Assembly: GCF_021173085.1 (NCBI RefSeq)
Contig: NZ_CP076413.1
Coordinates: 3,127,501 to 3,191,500, forward strand
DNA: 64,000 bases
Reading direction: 5' to 3'
Origin: Ralstonia wenshanensis
GTDB taxonomy: Bacteria; Pseudomonadota; Gammaproteobacteria; Burkholderiales; Burkholderiaceae
The notes under the pieces were generated by a model. The model searched no databases. It was not told the DNA's origin and worked only from the letters and a program-made list of their open reading frames with translations. Shown here piece by piece: positions 61,489-64,000 of the stretch. Every line of letters starts with the position of its first letter. The stretch's first letter is position 1. Both the position numbers and the translations under genes were made by a program.

Positions 61489-62607
61489 ATGCCGATGCTT
61501 CAGCCTGCCCCACTCTTCCGTTTGCTTGCCTGTGCCGCCGTTGTCGCGGTATGCGGTGCGTGCTCGCCGATACAGGCGGGGGCTGCGGCATCGGTGTACG
61601 CCGGCACGCACAACACGGCGGGGCCGGCACGCGATTGGTGCAGCATTTCGCCTGCGCTGTCCGGCGAACCTGCCGCTGTCAAGCTGATCGCCCGCGCCAC
61701 CCAGCACCTCGGGCAGACGCCGCACCCGTTGCCGCGTCTGCACACCGAGGGCACGCTGCCGCACCAGGGCATCTACGACGAATCCGTTGTTGCCGCGCGG
61801 GACTTTCCGGTCATGCGCGACGCTGCAATAGCCTGGCGTCTCACCGGCGACAAGCGCTTCGCCGAACAGGTCGAAACCTTCCTGCACGCGTGGGTCGGCA
61901 CGTATGTACCGAGCTTCAACCCGATCGACGAGACGAAGTTCGATGCGCTGATTCAGGCCTACATGCTTGCGCGCGACGGCCTGACGCCAAGCACGCGTGA
62001 AGAGACGCAACGCTTCCTGCGTACGCTGGCCGAAGGCTATATCGCCCGCACCGATGCCGCCCGCCAGCCGCTGTCCCATACGTGGATCAACAACTGGCAA
62101 AGCCATCGCATCAAGCTGATGGCGATGTCGGCTGCCGCGCTGGGTGACCACGCGTTGCTCGCGCATGTACATCGCCTGTTCCTGCAGCAGGTCGCCAATA
62201 ACGTGCGCCCGGACGGATCGGTGGAAGATTTTGAAGACCGCGACGCACTTCACTACGTCGTCTATGACCTCGAGCCGCTGACGATGGCCGCGATTGCCGT
62301 GCAGCCTTTCGGCCAGCAGTGGCTACGTGAGCGCGCAGCCAACGGCGTCTCGCTCGCTGCCGCCCTCGATTGGCTCGTGCCGTATGCCGACGGCAGCCGC
62401 ACGCACGAGGAATACGTCCACTCGCACGTTGCCTTCGACAAGAAGCGAGCCGATGCAGGCCTCGCCGGTTTCTCCGGCATGTGGGAGCCGAAAAGCGCCT
62501 CCACACTGTATTGGCAAGCCGCGCGGCTGAACCCGAAATACCGCACGCTGGCCGAACGGCTCGCCGCGACTGCGCCCGACTGGCTGGCGCTGTGCGCAGC
62601 CCGTTGA
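61489..62607 (+). CDS. Alginate lyase family protein
   Basis: A 372-residue exported protein. The signal peptide contains [16 protein letters not shown] and may be lipidated at GAC. An alpha-barrel domain of the alginate lyase (PL5-like) family follows: [20 protein letters not shown], then [17 protein letters not shown] (catalytic Asn-His region) and [20 protein letters not shown] with the conserved tyrosine. It would cleave poly-mannuronate or a similar uronic acid polymer in the periplasm or outside. It sits between gcvP and the serine dehydratase gene with no link to either. Start at 61489 or 61495. Confidence 0.85.
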   Translation: MPMLQPAPLFRLLACAAVVAVCGACSPIQAGAAASVYAGTHNTAGPARDWCSISPALSGEPAAVKLIARATQHLGQTPHPLPRLHTEGTLPHQGIYDESVVAARDFPVMRDAAIAWRLTGDKRFAEQVETFLHAWVGTYVPSFNPIDETKFDALIQAYMLARDGLTPSTREETQRFLRTLAEGYIARTDAARQPLSHTWINNWQSHRIKLMAMSAAALGDHALLAHVHRLFLQQVANNVRPDGSVEDFEDRDALHYVVYDLEPLTMAAIAVQPFGQQWLRERAANGVSLAAALDWLVPYADGSRTHEEYVHSHVAFDKKRADAGLAGFSGMWEPKSASTLYWQAARLNPKYRTLAERLAATAPDWLALCAAR

Positions 62608-62701
62608 CTGGCGAAGCGACGCGCTGACAGCGCGCATACAACAACCTGGCGCAAGTGGCCACAAGCCGCTTGCACCCTTTAACGCCCCCGGAGCCTCACC
62701 C

Positions 62702-64000
62702 ATGGCTGTTTCTGTTTTCGACCTCTTCAAGATCGGCATTGGCCCGTCCAGCTCGCACACTGTCGGGCCGATGCGCGCCGCGCTCATGTTCGCCTCCGGC
62801 CTCGAAGCCGATGGGCTGATGTCGCAAGTCGCCAGCGTGCGTGTCGAGCTGTACGGCTCGCTCGGTGCCACCGGCAAAGGCCACGGCACGGACCGCGGCG
62901 TCATCCTCGGCCTGATGGGCGAGGCGCCGGACACCATCGACCCCGACACCATCGATGCCAAGCTGGCGGAGCTGCGTGCATCGCAGTCGCTGTCGCTGCT
63001 GGGCCGTCACGCGATGCGCTTTACCGAAAAGGAACACATCGCCTTCTACCGCCGCGAAGCGATGGCAGAGCATCCGAACGGCATGAAGTTCCACGCCTTC
63101 GATGCGGCCGGAGAACGGCTACGCGAGGCGCGCTACCTGTCGGTGGGCGGTGGCTTTGTCGTCACGGCTGGTGCACCCAACACGCAGGTGCTGGCGGCGC
63201 ACGACCAGTTGCCGCATCCGTTCCGCAGCGGCAAAGAGCTGCTGGCGATGTGCGAATCGACGGGCAAATCCATCGCCCGGCTGATGCTCGAAAACGAACT
63301 GACGTGGCGCACCGAGGCCGAAGTGCGTGCTGGTCTGCTCAACATCTGGCACGTGATGCAGGCGTGCGTGGCGCGCGGTTGCCGCACGGAAGGCGAGCTG
63401 CCGGGGCCGTTCCACGTGCGTCGCCGCGCGGCGGAATTGTATTCACGGCTTACGGTGCAGGCCGAACGCACGCTGTCCGACCCGCTGTCAGTCATCGACT
63501 GGGTGAATCTGTATGCGATTGCCGTCAACGAAGAGAACGCCGCAGGCGGGCGCGTTGTCACGGCACCGACCAACGGCGCAGCGGGGATCATCCCGGCGGT
63601 GATGCATTACTACGACCGGTTCGTCCCCGGCGCGAACGACAACGGCGTGGTGGATTTCCTGCTCACCGCCGGCGCGATCGGCATGCTTTACAAGATGAAC
63701 GCGTCAATCTCGGGCGCAGAAGTCGGGTGCCAGGGCGAAGTCGGTGTGGCGTGTTCGATGGCGGCGGGCGCGCTGGCGGCCGTGCTGGGCGGCACGCCTG
63801 CGCAAGTCGAAAACGCTGCGGAGATCGGCATGGAGCACAACCTGGGGCTGACATGCGACCCGGTTGGCGGGCTGGTGCAGATTCCGTGTATCGAGCGTAA
63901 TGCGATGGCGTCGGTGAAGGCGGTGAATGCGGCGCGCATGGCGTTGCGTGGGGATGGCACGCATTATGTTTCGCTGGATTCGGTCATCAAGACGATGCGC
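62702..64000 (+). CDS. sdaA: L-serine ammonia-lyase, iron-sulfur type (3' end cut by window)
   Basis: 433 codons are visible up to the window edge, which is most of the expected 455-465. The enzyme converts L-serine to pyruvate and ammonia using a 4Fe-4S cluster. The N-terminal beta domain has [20 protein letters not shown], and the catalytic domain has [17 protein letters not shown]. Cluster cysteines are in [15 protein letters not shown] and [24 protein letters not shown] lies before its ATG. Glycine cleavage yields the methylene folate used to make serine, so it belongs metabolically with gcvTHP. Confidence 0.95.
   Translation, partial: MAVSVFDLFKIGIGPSSSHTVGPMRAALMFASGLEADGLMSQVASVRVELYGSLGATGKGHGTDRGVILGLMGEAPDTIDPDTIDAKLAELRASQSLSLLGRHAMRFTEKEHIAFYRREAMAEHPNGMKFHAFDAAGERLREARYLSVGGGFVVTAGAPNTQVLAAHDQLPHPFRSGKELLAMCESTGKSIARLMLENELTWRTEAEVRAGLLNIWHVMQACVARGCRTEGELPGPFHVRRRAAELYSRLTVQAERTLSDPLSVIDWVNLYAIAVNEENAAGGRVVTAPTNGAAGIIPAVMHYYDRFVPGANDNGVVDFLLTAGAIGMLYKMNASISGAEVGCQGEVGVACSMAAGALAAVLGGTPAQVENAAEIGMEHNLGLTCDPVGGLVQIPCIERNAMASVKAVNAARMALRGDGTHYVSLDSVIKTMR

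Overview
The window is GC-rich DNA carrying densely packed genes, many joined by 4-bp ATGA overlaps. Gene content (sox/fcc sulfur oxidation, gcl-hyi-glxR-glycerate kinase-pyk, allantoicase with ureidoglycolate lyase, cynTS with cynR, yraN-dolP-rsmI, gcvTHP behind a glycine riboswitch) fits a chromosome of a betaproteobacterium in Burkholderiales. Ralstonia is my best guess; this is inference from content, not a database match.

Layout. 0-4.7 kb: small metabolic genes with divergent LysR and HxlR regulators, then an orphan signal peptidase II. 5.2-8.5 kb: an outer-membrane-barrel protein carrying one haem motif, a dihaem cytochrome c, and a DUF1330/MarR pair. 8.5-14 kb: DUF305 protein, Hsp70-like YegD, FMN reductase, four uncharacterised minus-strand genes and a TonB-type lipoprotein. 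14.2-17 kb: cyanate module (carbonic anhydrase, cyanase, DUF1348 gene) with divergent cynR. 17-21 kb: an accessory-looking stretch with two tandem promoter / structured-RNA / small-ORF modules resembling phage C4 antisense RNA leaders, a 400-bp tract of degenerate 21-bp repeats, a PD-(D/E)XK-like nuclease gene and tRNA-Ala(CGC).

21-29.3 kb: one long minus-strand sulfur-oxidation region (fccA-fccB, EamA exporter, cytochrome c, soxY-soxZ-dsrE-soxA-soxX-soxW-soxB). 29.4-34.2 kb: envelope and translation housekeeping (dolP, yraN, rsmI, rlpA-type, MBL hydrolase, DEDDh exonuclease). yraN and rsmI are separated by a 268-bp MITE-like palindromic element.

35-56 kb: nitrogen and C2 metabolism. Allantoicase and ureidoglycolate lyase release glyoxylate and urea. 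Gcl, Hyi, GlxR, glycerate kinase and pyruvate kinase turn glyoxylate into pyruvate. DctA, GntR and LysR genes lie between. Four full copies (514-552 bp) and one solo arm of a nested inverted-repeat element sit in this part, two of them inside the glyoxylate gene run. 56-64 kb: a tandem glycine riboswitch with a terminator platform, gcvT-gcvH-gcvP, an alginate-lyase-family gene, and an L-serine ammonia-lyase gene running off the right edge. Glycine cleavage and serine deamination are metabolically linked.

The observations most worth following up are the long palindromic repeat family, the duplicated C4-like RNA modules with decayed relatives of the downstream gene scattered over 12 kb, the MITE-like element at 30.7 kb, and the haem-barrel fusion protein. 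I see no CRISPR array, transposase, integrase or rRNA.
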